Assembly (NCBI RefSeq): GCF_002843425.1 | Contig: NZ_NKXO01000032.1 | Coordinates: forward strand, 1 to 40,303 | DNA length: 40,303 nucleotides | Reading direction: 5' to 3' | Source of the DNA: Raineya orbicola | GTDB lineage: Bacteria; Bacteroidota; Bacteroidia; Cytophagales; Thermonemataceae | In this document: piece after piece, positions 17,390 through 26,065 of the stretch | How the letters are laid out: the number at the start of each line of letters is the position of its first letter | Numbering within the stretch: position 1 is the first letter of the stretch | Notes under the pieces: generated by a model | Told to the model about the DNA's origin: nothing | Databases searched by the model: none | Seen by the model: the letters and a program-made list of their open reading frames with translations, nothing else | Made by a program: the position numbers and the translations under genes

Positions 17390-18286
17390 ATGTTTTTTTT
17401 AGTTGCTTTGGCTCTTTCGGCAAGTCTTTTTCTGATTTTTAGGAGTTTTCAGAAGTTTCGTATTCATACCTTTCAGGCGATTGTTTTTAATTATTGGACT
17501 TGCGTGCTTACTGCCCTTGTGTATTTGGGCGATTTTTCGGTTTTACAAAATATCACTTGGGAACATCTATGGGTGAAAGTGCCTTTGGGATTGGGTTTGC
17601 TATTCATCAGCACTTTTTACTTAATGGGCTATGTGGCTCAAAATATCAGTGTGGCGGCTTCTTCGGTGGCTTCTAAAATTTCTCTGATTATTCCTGTAAT
17701 CGTAAATTTAATCTTTTTCAAGCACAAAGAAACCTTTGATTGGCTCAATTATACGGGTCTGATTTTGGTATTTTTGGCAATATTTCTTACTTCTTATCGC
17801 TCAAAAAACGTTCAGAGTGCAAGCAATACGCATTTCTTGAAAAGTTTTATGCTAATTGTGGCAATTTTTTTGATGAGTGGAGCCATTGATACCAGTATCA
17901 ATTGGGTAAGCAGTGTCTCTGCTACTGATAAGACCTCACAAGCCTTGTTTTCTATGCTTATTTTTGCTATTGCAGGAATAGTTGGGGCGTTGATTTTAGC
18001 CAAACAAGTAATAGCCAAGAAAACTAAAATCACCTTGCCTAATATACTTGCAGGTGTGATATTGGGCGTTTTCAATTACTTTTCTGTGATTTTTATGATG
18101 CTTTCTTTGCAAAAAGAATTTGCGGGCAATGGGGCTTTTTTCTTTCCACTTTTCAACATTGCCATTATTGTCTTTTCTACTTTTCTTGCAATATTGCTTT
18201 TCAAAGAAAAACTCAATACCGCCAATCGCTTGGGAATTTTAGTAGCGGTGCTGGCTATTCTTGCAATGGCTCATCAGCATTTATGA
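17390..18286 (+). CDS. EamA/DMT family transporter
   Basis: The 298-residue protein is nearly all membrane helices, about ten by eye, arranged as two repeats of five. The boundary is near residue 145 after FLAIFLTSYRSK. This is the EamA drug/metabolite transporter pattern, including the acidic/aromatic end LAILLFKEKLNTANRLGILVAVLAI. Substrates of this superfamily range from amino acids and nucleotides to sugars; nothing in the sequence fixes one. It follows the sensor kinase by 60 bases on the same strand with no terminator in between, so a serine or amino-acid exporter role is an attractive but unproven guess. It converges on the beta-barrel gene with a 12-base gap. Confidence 0.8.
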   Translation: MFFLVALALSASLFLIFRSFQKFRIHTFQAIVFNYWTCVLTALVYLGDFSVLQNITWEHLWVKVPLGLGLLFISTFYLMGYVAQNISVAASSVASKISLIIPVIVNLIFFKHKETFDWLNYTGLILVFLAIFLTSYRSKNVQSASNTHFLKSFMLIVAIFLMSGAIDTSINWVSSVSATDKTSQALFSMLIFAIAGIVGALILAKQVIAKKTKITLPNILAGVILGVFNYFSVIFMMLSLQKEFAGNGAFFFPLFNIAIIVFSTFLAILLFKEKLNTANRLGILVAVLAILAMAHQHL

Positions 18287-18298
18287 TGCAATCGCAAG

Positions 18299-19450
18299 CT
18301 AAAAACTCATAGGATAGCTTGCCATAAGCAGAATACTTGCTACACGCATTTTGTCGTCGCCAAAGGTTGGGTTACTGCCCTCAAAAAAATCTTGATACAT
18401 ACGAATCTCAAATTTCATCGGTTTGGAAGCAGTTTCTACATATGCCCCCAAACCGCCCATTACTCCAAAACTTACAGGAGAAAGATTGATAGGACGCAAA
18501 ATCTGAAAAGAAGGCGGCACATTAAATTTGTATTTAGCGGCAATCGCAACAAGAGCATTGGCCCCAAAATTGATAAATGGACGCACTCTTTTGTCTTGCA
18601 AGAACTGAAACTCTCCATAAATGGGTATGTTCAGTCCGCTGTATCCTATTTCAATGACCCCATCTTCTGAAATAGCATTTCGGTACATATAAGTTAGGTC
18701 AGCAAAAAGGCTGAAATTTTTACTATAATTGATGCCCCCATACACGCCCCCTACGAAACTGGCTTGCCAATTAAAAATTGCTGAGCCATATAGAAAGGCA
18801 TTTGCATCAGTGGCAAAGCTACGATAGGCATACTCTTGCAAACCTGCCCCCGCCTTAAAACCCCAAGTTAAATTATCACGTTTTTTAGGCTTTTCGGGTT
18901 CGTAATAGCGGAAATAAGGCACTTTTTCATCAACACAATGATTGTAATGCGAAACTAAATCCATTAGGTAATCTTGGCGATAAAGTTTATTTTCTGCGGG
19001 CAAATAGCGTTCCCTATTAAAATTAGGACAATCTGTAAAATACGTTTCTACAAAATTGTTCAGATTATCACGGCTCACAGCTATATTTTTACCTTCCTTG
19101 CTAATGAAAAAGCCAGGATTGCCTTCGGTATCTACTCCTTTGTAGAGTTTAATTTTACCATTTACCAAGATTTCCTGTAAAAGGAGTTGCTCTGCTCCTT
19201 CCTCTTTTTCTACGGAAAGCGAAACATACTGGTTACCAATGAAAAATGAGCGAATTTGATGAGGCTTCAGAACAATTTCATCTGTGCTTTCAGGGGCGAG
19301 CTTATAGGTAAGTTGGTAAGCATTCGTATTTTTGAAGGCTTTGCGTATGTGTATGCGAAGTGTGTCGCCACTGGCAAGTACCAAAATATCTTGGGCAAAG
19401 TTTTTCAGAGAAAAAAGCATCAAAACGAGTAAAAAAGTATTTCTATTCAT
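18299..19450 (-). CDS. Outer-membrane beta-barrel protein of unknown function
   Basis: The 383-residue protein has a signal peptide (MNRNTFLLVLMLFSLKNFAQ). An N-terminal region of about 170 residues is rich in short beta strands (QDILVLASGDTLRIHIRK, KIKLYKGVDTEG). The C-terminal half has barrel-like strands such as FVGGVYGGINYSKNFSLFADLTYMY (read in pieces) and ends in a Phe after SYPMSF, the usual barrel-end signature. This two-part form is common in Bacteroidota hypothetical proteins. The function is unknown. It begins 14 bases after the metallo-beta-lactamase stop and is surely cotranscribed with it. Confidence 0.7.
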   Translation of the reverse strand: MNRNTFLLVLMLFSLKNFAQDILVLASGDTLRIHIRKAFKNTNAYQLTYKLAPESTDEIVLKPHQIRSFFIGNQYVSLSVEKEEGAEQLLLQEILVNGKIKLYKGVDTEGNPGFFISKEGKNIAVSRDNLNNFVETYFTDCPNFNRERYLPAENKLYRQDYLMDLVSHYNHCVDEKVPYFRYYEPEKPKKRDNLTWGFKAGAGLQEYAYRSFATDANAFLYGSAIFNWQASFVGGVYGGINYSKNFSLFADLTYMYRNAISEDGVIEIGYSGLNIPIYGEFQFLQDKRVRPFINFGANALVAIAAKYKFNVPPSFQILRPINLSPVSFGVMGGLGAYVETASKPMKFEIRMYQDFFEGSNPTFGDDKMRVASILLMASYPMSF

Positions 19451-19464
19451 AGCATTAAGGTTTT

Positions 19465-20880
19465 TTAGAGTTCAAAACTATCTCCTTTATTAGGAATAAT
19501 TGCTTGTGGGTAGCCATTTTGAGCTAAAAAATCTTTGAAATCAATCATTGATTGTTCTTCGCCGTGAATGAGAAAAATTTTTTGAAGTTTATGGCTATCT
19601 TGGGTTTGCACAAACTCCAAAAGATCTTTTTGGTCGCCGTGTCCGCTAAATGTATCAATAGAGCAAATATTGGCATAAACAGGCAGTTTTTTTTCGCCGA
19701 TTTCCAAAGTTTTATCGCCGTGTAAAAGTTTGTAGCCCAATGTGCCTTCGGCGGCAAAACCTACCAAAAGAATGGTAGCATAAGGATTTTGAATATTTGC
19801 CTTGACGTGGTGTTCTATTCTACCTCCTTGCACCATTCCCGATGAGGAAATAATGATGCAAGGCTCGGTATAATTGGAAATTTGTTTGCTGGTGCGTAAA
19901 TCTTCTACAAAAATCAAGTTTTCAAAGTCAAAAAGGCTTTTATGTTCGGTATAAAACTTTTGAACTTCCTCGTTGAGCAAACTTAAATAATGTTCATAGG
20001 CTTTTGTACTCTGATGAGCCAAAGGGCTGTCGGAAAAAATCTTAATGGGTGGCAGACGTTTCTGCACGCTCAATTTGTGTAGGGTATAAAGCAAAGCCTG
20101 TGTTCTACCCACGCTGAACGCAGGAATAATCAACCTGCCCGGAATTTCTACGCAAGTTTTTTGAATGATTTGAAAAAGTTCCTCTTCGGGGGGCAGATGT
20201 CTTTGGTGTAAGCGGTTGCCATAGGTGGTTTCGCATATGAGGTAATCGGCTTGGGGTGGAATTTCGGGGTCGGGGAGTAGAGGATAATTTTTTCTGCCAA
20301 TATCGCCCGAAAATAAAATCTTTTTCCACGTGCCATTTTCTTTTACCTCTAAAAATACATTTGCCGCTCCCAGCAAATGCCCCGTAGGAATAAGCGTAAC
20401 GTAAATATCTCGGGTAATAGCAAAGCGTCTGTTGAACTGCAAAGGGAAAAAATGCTCATCGGTATCTTCTACGTGTTTGGGTAAAAACCATTCAGATTTG
20501 ACCGAAGGGGAAGCATATTTGTTGTTTTTCTTATGCGTCTTTTTGATTTTTTTTTGATACAGCGTTGCCGAATCGTGCAGAAGCAAATACGTAAGTTTTT
20601 GTGTAGCCGAAGTGGCAATGATTTGTCCTTCAAAGCCTTCTCGTACCAAATTGGGTAAATTGCCCGAATGGTCTATGTGAGCGTGTGTAAGCACTACGGC
20701 ATTGATAAGCGAAGGTTCAAAAGGAAAAAGACTTTGGTAGTATAAATTTTCGTTTTCCGAAGTGTTTTTATCTTTTTCAAAATCCAGTCCGCAATCTATA
20801 AGAAGTTTGTAATCATCAATTTCAAGCAAGTACATACTGCCCGTAACTTGTCGAGTAGCCCCCCAAAAAGTAAGTTTCAT
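19465..20880 (-). CDS. Beta-CASP metallo-beta-lactamase fold hydrolase (RNA-processing type)
   Basis: The 471-residue protein has the MBL signature LTHAHIDH (His66, His68, Asp70, His71), the third-His motif TGHLLGAANV and the metal-bridging Asp in FSGDIGRKNYP. It continues with the beta-CASP module (CETTYGNRLH, PAFSVGRTQALL, SSSGMVQGGRIEHH) and a C-terminal RNA-specificity (RMMBL) segment with SGHGDQKDLLEF and KIFLIHGE. This is the CPSF-73/Ysh1-like bacterial group, expected to be a zinc-dependent RNase in the cytoplasm. Its RNA targets are unknown. It is divergent from panC across 129 bases. Confidence 0.9.
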   Translation of the reverse strand: MKLTFWGATRQVTGSMYLLEIDDYKLLIDCGLDFEKDKNTSENENLYYQSLFPFEPSLINAVVLTHAHIDHSGNLPNLVREGFEGQIIATSATQKLTYLLLHDSATLYQKKIKKTHKKNNKYASPSVKSEWFLPKHVEDTDEHFFPLQFNRRFAITRDIYVTLIPTGHLLGAANVFLEVKENGTWKKILFSGDIGRKNYPLLPDPEIPPQADYLICETTYGNRLHQRHLPPEEELFQIIQKTCVEIPGRLIIPAFSVGRTQALLYTLHKLSVQKRLPPIKIFSDSPLAHQSTKAYEHYLSLLNEEVQKFYTEHKSLFDFENLIFVEDLRTSKQISNYTEPCIIISSSGMVQGGRIEHHVKANIQNPYATILLVGFAAEGTLGYKLLHGDKTLEIGEKKLPVYANICSIDTFSGHGDQKDLLEFVQTQDSHKLQKIFLIHGEEQSMIDFKDFLAQNGYPQAIIPNKGDSFEL

Positions 20881-20959
20881 TCTTACAAAAAAATTGTTAA
20901 ATTAAATAAGACCGCAAGCAAATAAAATTCACCGAATTTTGCAAAAGAAAGAAGCAAAT

Positions 20960-20990
20960 TTTGAAACTGAAAGTCTTTTGCTTACTTTTG
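20960..20990 (+). promoter_or_regulatory. Bacteroidota-type promoter of panC
   Basis: TTTG (20960-20963), 19 bases, then TACTTTTG (20983-20990) match both consensus boxes. The predicted start near 20996 leaves only about 14 bases before ATG 21010, in keeping with the short leaders seen elsewhere in the window. Confidence 0.75.
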
Positions 20991-21009
20991 CAGAGCAACC
21001 TACAACTCT

Positions 21010-21870
21010 ATGCGTAAGTTTCAGGAGATTTCGGCTTTGCAAAATTTTCTTTGGCAAGAACAAAAAGCAGGTAAAAAAATAGGCTTTGTACCTACGATGG
21101 GAGCTTTACACGAAGGGCATCTTTCGCTTGTGCGTATTGCAAAGCAAGAAAATGATATAGTTGTTTGCAGTGTTTTCGTGAATCCTACCCAGTTTAATAA
21201 TCCCGAAGATTTGGCAAAATATCCCCGTACTTTGGAAAAAGACGTTCAAATGCTTGAAAGCGTGGGCTGTAACGTACTTTTTTTTCCAACCGAAACTACA
21301 ATGTATCCTGAAAAAAGCACCTTACAATTTCACTTCGGATATTTAGAAAGTGTAATGGAAGGTAAATTTCGCAAAGGGCATTTCAACGGAGTGGCACTCG
21401 TAGTTTCTAAACTTTTTCATATCGTACAACCTCATAAGGCATATTTCGGGCAAAAAGATTTGCAACAATTTGTTATCATACGAACTTTGGTGCAAGATTT
21501 GATGTTCCCTTTGGAACTAGTACGTTGCCCGATAGTCAGAGAGGCAAACGGCTTGGCAATGTCCTCTCGCAATCAAAGGCTCAATTTGCAAGAGCAAGAA
21601 ACAGCTTCACATCTTTACAAGGTTCTGAAAAAAGCTGAAAGTATGCTTATGAGTCATTCTGTAAAGCAAATTCAAAAAGCTGTCAAAGAATACTTGCTCA
21701 ATATCAGGGGTATAGAGCTGGAATATTTTGAGATTGCGGACGCAAATACTCTGCAAATTATTGAAGATTTGAGTAATTTTCGCGGTGATGTAGCCTTGTG
21801 TATTGCCGCTTATGTTTCGGGGGTACGGCTGATTGATAACCTTATCATTGAAAATTTTGGCAAAAAGTGA
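21010..21870 (+). CDS. panC: Pantothenate synthetase
   Basis: PanC joins pantoate and beta-alanine with ATP to make pantothenate, the coenzyme A precursor. The 286-residue protein carries PTMGALHEGHLSLV with the HxGH site (His34-His37), the pantoate-site segments FVNPTQFNNPEDL and FGQKDLQQ, and the KMSKS-like loop VREANGLAMSSRNQRL near 175-190. The length is normal for the family. The usual partners panB and panD are not in this window. It is the first gene of a tight run with the PAP2 phosphatase and DUF2452. Confidence 0.96.
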   Translation: MRKFQEISALQNFLWQEQKAGKKIGFVPTMGALHEGHLSLVRIAKQENDIVVCSVFVNPTQFNNPEDLAKYPRTLEKDVQMLESVGCNVLFFPTETTMYPEKSTLQFHFGYLESVMEGKFRKGHFNGVALVVSKLFHIVQPHKAYFGQKDLQQFVIIRTLVQDLMFPLELVRCPIVREANGLAMSSRNQRLNLQEQETASHLYKVLKKAESMLMSHSVKQIQKAVKEYLLNIRGIELEYFEIADANTLQIIEDLSNFRGDVALCIAAYVSGVRLIDNLIIENFGKK

Positions 21871-22427
21871 ATATCCTACAAAACATAGATAATTGGGATA
21901 AAAACGCAGTAGCTTGGATAAATGCCCATCACACGGCTTGGCTGGATAGCCTTATGGTATTTGCAAGTAAAACCAACGTTTGGATACCTTTTTATGCTAT
22001 TTTGCTGATTTTGCTTTTGCGTATTCATAAACAAAAAAGTGTTTTCTTCGTTTTAGGAATAGCCCTTGTAATAACTTTGGCAGACCAAACAACTTCCTCT
22101 TTGATGAAGCCTTTTTTTGAGCGTTTAAGACCTTGCCATTGGCAAGGCTGGCAAGTGCCTTTACATCTGCCCGATGGTTGTGGAGGGCAATATGGTTTTG
22201 CCTCTTCACACGCCGCCAATACCTTCGGGCTGGCAATGTTTTGGTGGCTTTGGCTCAAAAAATTTTACCGAATGGCTTGGCTCTTGTTTCTGTGGGCGGG
22301 GGTAGTTTCGTTTAGCAGAGTGTATTTAGCCGCTCATTATCCTACTGATGTTTTAGTAGGGGCTATGCTCGGGGCTTTTTTTGCTTGGGCAGTTTTCAAA
22401 TTTCCTGAAAAAGTTCTGAAAGTTTAG
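21867..22427 (+). CDS. PAP2 family membrane phosphatase
   Basis: The 186-residue integral membrane protein has all three parts of the acid-phosphatase motif. These are KPFFERLRP (Lys81 to Pro89), SSHA at 113-116 in place of the usual PSGH, and SRVYLAAHYPTD (Ser150, Arg151, His157, Asp161). About five helices surround them. Such proteins dephosphorylate lipid phosphates such as undecaprenyl pyrophosphate or phosphatidylglycerol phosphate; which one is not clear. The start is GTG at 21867 in a GTGA overlap with the panC stop, so the two are translationally coupled. Confidence 0.9.
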   Translation: MNILQNIDNWDKNAVAWINAHHTAWLDSLMVFASKTNVWIPFYAILLILLLRIHKQKSVFFVLGIALVITLADQTTSSLMKPFFERLRPCHWQGWQVPLHLPDGCGGQYGFASSHAANTFGLAMFWWLWLKKFYRMAWLLFLWAGVVSFSRVYLAAHYPTDVLVGAMLGAFFAWAVFKFPEKVLKV

Positions 22428-22431
22428 TGAT

Positions 22432-22893
22432 ATGCAAGAAAATAACGATTTTATCAACCCTATTGATAAAGACAAAACCACAGAAAATCCGCATTTGCTT
22501 CCTTACGCACACACACGTGGCGGTGTGGTAGTGAAGCCCGAAGATATGGGCAAAACCAAAGGGAAAGCTATTTCGGCTATGCATCAGCAAACCGAAAAGC
22601 AAATGGGGTTTTTGTATGAACAAATGCACCTGCTCGTAGAACAAGCTAAACGCATACAAGAACGCAAGGTGATTTCCGAAAAAATTTACAATGCACAAGT
22701 AGGTTTTGAGCCTATTATTGGACAAGCCTATTACTTGTACCAAAAAAATGATGGTTCTTATGTACTTTCAATGATTTCTCCCGAAGAGTGGGGAGCAAAA
22801 ATGCCTTACGATAAATATTCTGCCAAAGTTACGCTCCTTGCCGACCATACTTGGGACGTGCTGGAAAACAAAGAATATATTGAATACGAATGA
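22432..22893 (+). CDS. DUF2452 family protein
   Basis: The 153-residue soluble protein contains INPIDKDKTTENPHLLPYAH near the N-terminus, a helical middle rich in Gln/Glu/Lys, and a YYLYQKNDGSYVLSMISPEEWG segment. All fit DUF2452, a family of unknown function mostly in Bacteroidota. It starts 4 bases after the PAP2 stop. The 128 bases after it are gene-free and hold a purine-rich repeat. Confidence 0.8.
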   Translation: MQENNDFINPIDKDKTTENPHLLPYAHTRGGVVVKPEDMGKTKGKAISAMHQQTEKQMGFLYEQMHLLVEQAKRIQERKVISEKIYNAQVGFEPIIGQAYYLYQKNDGSYVLSMISPEEWGAKMPYDKYSAKVTLLADHTWDVLENKEYIEYE

Positions 22894-22917
22894 TTGATTA
22901 AAAACATAGATAAGAAG

Positions 22918-22965
22918 CAGGAGGCAGGAGACAAGAAACAAGAAACAGGAGGCAAGAAACAAGAG
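22918..22965 (+). repeat. Degenerate purine-rich direct repeat
   Basis: Two imperfect copies built on CAGGAGGC and CAAGAAACAAGA follow one another (about 22918-22944 and 22945-22965). The first copy has an extra AGGAGA. The plus strand is almost free of T here. It lies between DUF2452 and dapF and codes for nothing visible. Confidence 0.55.
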
Positions 22966-23021
22966 TTTTAAAAGAAATATTCATACATTTAAGTCTAGCA
23001 ACTTTTTGACTTTCCGTTTTT

Positions 23022-23804
23022 ATGAAAATTCCATTTGAAAAATATCAAGGAACGGGCAATGATTTTGTAATGATTGATAATCGGAATTTGTTTTTTCCGA
23101 AAGAAACTGATTTAATTGCTCATCTTTGTCATCGCCGTTTTGGCATTGGGGCAGATGGACTTATCCTGATTGAATACACTACCGCCGCCGATGTAGATTT
23201 CCGAATGGTGTATTACAACGCCAACGGAAAAGAAGGTTCAATGTGTGGCAATGGAGGCAGATGTGCCGTAGCTTTCGCCAAAAGTTTAGGACTTTTTGAA
23301 AAAGAAACACAATTTTTGGCAGTTGATGGACTTCACGAAGCTTTTTTCAGAGATGAACTGGTATATCTGAAAATGAAAGATGTAAGCGAAATTGAAAAAA
23401 ATACAGAAGGTTACTATTTTTTAGACACAGGCTCACCACATTATGTAGAGTTTGTGCAGGGTTTAGAGCAAATGAATGTTTTTGAAAAAGGCAGAGCTAT
23501 TCGCTATAATGAACGTTTTTGTGAAAAAGGAACAAACGTAAATTTTGTAGAAATTTTAGGTGAAAATCTCTTGCGTGTGCGTACCTACGAGAGAGGCGTA
23601 GAAGATGAAACCTATTCTTGCGGTACAGGCGTAACAGCCTCGGCACTGGTCTATGCACTGCAAAACCAAGATTTGAATGAGGTTCAAATCAAAACTTTGG
23701 GAGGAAATTTGTGGGTGAGTTTTCAGCAAAAAAATGGAAATTTTTACAATATCTTTTTGGCAGGTAAAGCCGAAAAAGTCTTTGAAGGGCATATAGAAGT
23801 GTAG
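23022..23804 (+). CDS. dapF: Diaminopimelate epimerase
   Basis: DapF converts LL- to meso-diaminopimelate for lysine and peptidoglycan. The 260-residue protein has the paired catalytic cysteines, Cys75 in GSMCGNGGR and Cys200 in YSCGTGVTASA, plus the N-terminal GTGNDFVMID. The length is slightly short for the family (about 270-280) but both half-domains are complete. Translation starts at ATG 23022. A T-rich upstream region contains TACATTTA, a near match to a -7 box, without a good -33. A weak terminator hairpin follows. Confidence 0.95.
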   Translation: MKIPFEKYQGTGNDFVMIDNRNLFFPKETDLIAHLCHRRFGIGADGLILIEYTTAADVDFRMVYYNANGKEGSMCGNGGRCAVAFAKSLGLFEKETQFLAVDGLHEAFFRDELVYLKMKDVSEIEKNTEGYYFLDTGSPHYVEFVQGLEQMNVFEKGRAIRYNERFCEKGTNVNFVEILGENLLRVRTYERGVEDETYSCGTGVTASALVYALQNQDLNEVQIKTLGGNLWVSFQQKNGNFYNIFLAGKAEKVFEGHIEV

Positions 23805-23830
23805 ATAGCAAGAAAACAAGAAAAAAATAA

Positions 23831-23859
23831 AAAAGGGCAACAAAATTTATTGCCCCTTT
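23831..23859 (+). terminator. Terminator after dapF
   Basis: AAAAGGGCAA and TTGCCCCTTT pair with one mismatch around a loop of about 9 bases, 27 bases after the dapF stop. The stem ends in a short T-run. Confidence 0.5.
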
Positions 23860-23984
23860 CCAGTTAAACAAAAATTGAACACTATGCATTTGTATTACGT
23901 TTGAAATCCCGTATTTGTTGCATTTCGGGTAGAAATTTTTTAATTTTTTTTTACATTTTTTTGCAAATTATTGATAATCAGTTT

Positions 23985-25175
23985 TTATTCGTTTTCGTTT
24001 TTTTCATTATAGGTGCGAATGGGGTGGCGTTTGAAGGGGCGGGTTTCATCAAAAAGTTTGCGATAAGTTATGTGTTTTTTGCAAACCGAAAACTCCAAAT
24101 TTTTCATAAGTTTGAGCATAGGTGGGTTGAAATCTCCAATCCAATTGAGTTCTAAATCAGTGTAGGGAAAATCAGCTTTGGCAGTTTCACGCTCCAAACA
24201 AACCGAAAGAGCCGCATCTAACCCTTTGGCGTGATGAGCCTTCACCACAGCAAAACCAACTCCTAATACACGCGTACAAACGCCTTTCCAACGATAATAC
24301 AAAAATTTTAGTTTTCCCAACCAATCTAATTTGCCATCTACATAACGAAAAATCTGATTCAGTTCGGGTAGAAATATGCCAAAAGCAACAGGTTCATTTT
24401 TATAATAGCCGAAAGTGATGAGCCTTTCATCAATGACGGGTTTCATTTTTTTCATCATTTTTTCGGCTTCTTGTTCGGTCATTGCGGGTATGCCTTCGGT
24501 AAGGGCAAAGCTATTGTTGTAAATCTGCCTGAAATCTTGGGCAAATTTTTTCAGTTGCTTTACCCTAATATTTTCAAAATGATAATTGCTATCAGCAAAA
24601 ATGCGATTGGCTTTGGCGTGCACTTTTTCACTTACGCCATATACTTTACGAAAAAAAGTGTACTGATTGAAATACACCTGAAAGCCATAATTTTCAAAAA
24701 ATTGTTGATAATAGGGGAAATTATAGTTTTGCTGATAGTTAGGCTCTCGGTCAAAACCTTCTACAAGCACACCCCAGAATTTATCTCTCCCGCCGAAATT
24801 GATTGAGCCGTCCATTGCTTCGCAACCTCTTTCCGAAAGCCATTGCTTGCAAGCATCAAAAAGCATAAAAGCGGCTTGTTGGTTTTCTATGCACTCAAAA
24901 AAGCCCATTCCGCCTGTGGGCTGGTCATTGTTTTTGAGTTTGGTTTTTTCGTTGATGAATACTGCCACTCTACCAAGCGTATCGCCACTTTCATTTTGCA
25001 AAATAAAACGCTCACATTCGCCGTGCTGAAAAGTAGGATTAAGATTTTTATCAAAAACACCCCTTACATCTTTTTCCAGAGGGCGAATCCATTGTTTGGT
25101 GTTGGCGTAAAGTTTTTGAGGCAGTGCAAAAAATTTTTCCTCGTCAGAGCTATTCTGAACTTTTCTGATTTGCAT
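23985..25175 (-). CDS. GNAT-like acyltransferase family protein
   Basis: The 396-residue protein resembles the conserved Bacteroidota group annotated as GNAT-family N-acetyltransferase. An N-terminal domain has FALPQKLYANTKQWIRPL and DTLGRVAVFINE. A middle segment has MDGSINFGGRDKFWGVLVEGF. A C-terminal acetyltransferase-like half contains NEPVAFGIFLPELNQI and a last part ELNWIGDFNPPMLKLMKNL. The substrate is unknown. It lies 47 bases downstream of def in the leftward pspC-def run and is probably part of that operon. Confidence 0.6.
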   Translation of the reverse strand: MQIRKVQNSSDEEKFFALPQKLYANTKQWIRPLEKDVRGVFDKNLNPTFQHGECERFILQNESGDTLGRVAVFINEKTKLKNNDQPTGGMGFFECIENQQAAFMLFDACKQWLSERGCEAMDGSINFGGRDKFWGVLVEGFDREPNYQQNYNFPYYQQFFENYGFQVYFNQYTFFRKVYGVSEKVHAKANRIFADSNYHFENIRVKQLKKFAQDFRQIYNNSFALTEGIPAMTEQEAEKMMKKMKPVIDERLITFGYYKNEPVAFGIFLPELNQIFRYVDGKLDWLGKLKFLYYRWKGVCTRVLGVGFAVVKAHHAKGLDAALSVCLERETAKADFPYTDLELNWIGDFNPPMLKLMKNLEFSVCKKHITYRKLFDETRPFKRHPIRTYNEKNENE

Positions 25176-25222
25176 AAAAATAGATTTGTGGTTGAGTAAT
25201 TGCGTAGTTTCTGCAAGTAGGT

Positions 25223-25789
25223 TTATACTCTTGCTTTGGCAGCCATTGGGAAACGCATACGATATTCTACCTCAACAATGCCTTTGCTAATATTGAGCAA
25301 TTTGTTTTTGAGCATACGTTTTTTGAGAGGGGGCAGATAATCTACAAAGAGTATACCTTCTATGTGGTCGTATTCGTGCTGAATGATACGAGCCGCCATA
25401 CCTGAATAAGTTTTTTCGTGTAAAACCCAGTTTTCGTCATAATATCGGATATGTACATTTTCTTTACGACTTACATTTTCTCTGATATTCGGAATGCTCA
25501 AACAGCCTTCTTCCATTGTCCAAATATCACCTGTTTCCTCTAAAATAATAGGATTGATGAACACTTTTTTGAAGTCTTTGAGTTCGGGTTCTTCTTCCAA
25601 AACGGTGCCATCAGTAATAAAAAGACGAATACTTTTGCCAATTTGTGGGGCGGCAAGCCCTATGCCGTGAGCATTGTACATAGTTTCGTACATATCGGCA
25701 ATGAGCTCCGAAAGAGGAGTATTTACAGGTATTTCCTCTGCTTTTTTTTTCAAAACGTTATCTCCGTAAGCAACTATTGGTAAAATCAT
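25223..25789 (-). CDS. def: Peptide deformylase
   Basis: Def removes the formyl group from new N-terminal methionines at the ribosome. The 188-residue protein shows the three metal-site motifs: GIGLAAPQIG (42-51), EGCLS with metal ligand Cys96, and QHEYDH with His138 and His142 as ligands and Glu139 as the catalytic base. The length is normal for the Gram-negative class. It starts 21 bases after the pspC-type gene on the same strand and is read from that gene's promoter. Confidence 0.96.
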   Translation of the reverse strand: MILPIVAYGDNVLKKKAEEIPVNTPLSELIADMYETMYNAHGIGLAAPQIGKSIRLFITDGTVLEEEPELKDFKKVFINPIILEETGDIWTMEEGCLSIPNIRENVSRKENVHIRYYDENWVLHEKTYSGMAARIIQHEYDHIEGILFVDYLPPLKKRMLKNKLLNISKGIVEVEYRMRFPMAAKARV

Positions 25790-25810
25790 TATTTTTATTA
25801 TTTTTGCGTG

Positions 25811-26035
25811 TCATATATCCCAGACGGTAGGGTTATTAGCTTTTCGCAAGTATCTGCGAATATTCATAATAAAGGCAAGTACGAGGTAAATAATAATAGG
25901 CGAACCCATAGTTAAAAAAGTAGCATAAATGAAAAAAAGACGAATGTGTGAAATAGACATTCCCATTTTTTCACCTAAACGAGTACAAACGCCAAAAGCG
26001 TGAAACTCTACAAAGCACTTGAACCTCTTGAACAT
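25811..26035 (-). CDS. PspC domain membrane protein
   Basis: The 74-residue protein has the PspC pattern FGVCTRLGEKMGMSISHIRLFF. It continues with a hydrophobic stretch of about 35 residues that forms one or two membrane helices, and ends NNPTVWDI, as in short Bacteroidota PspC proteins. PspC proteins belong to envelope-stress systems in Proteobacteria; the role here is unknown. It leads the pspC-def-GNAT operon, an unusual joining of a stress-type membrane protein with peptide deformylase. Confidence 0.85.
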   Translation of the reverse strand: MFKRFKCFVEFHAFGVCTRLGEKMGMSISHIRLFFIYATFLTMGSPIIIYLVLAFIMNIRRYLRKANNPTVWDI

Positions 26036-26065
26036 CGCCTACATCAAAAAAATCAAAACCAAAAG

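Noticed and set aside
22918-22965. A CRISPR-like array
   Set aside because: The repeats are short, imperfect and adjacent with no spacers, and there are no cas genes.
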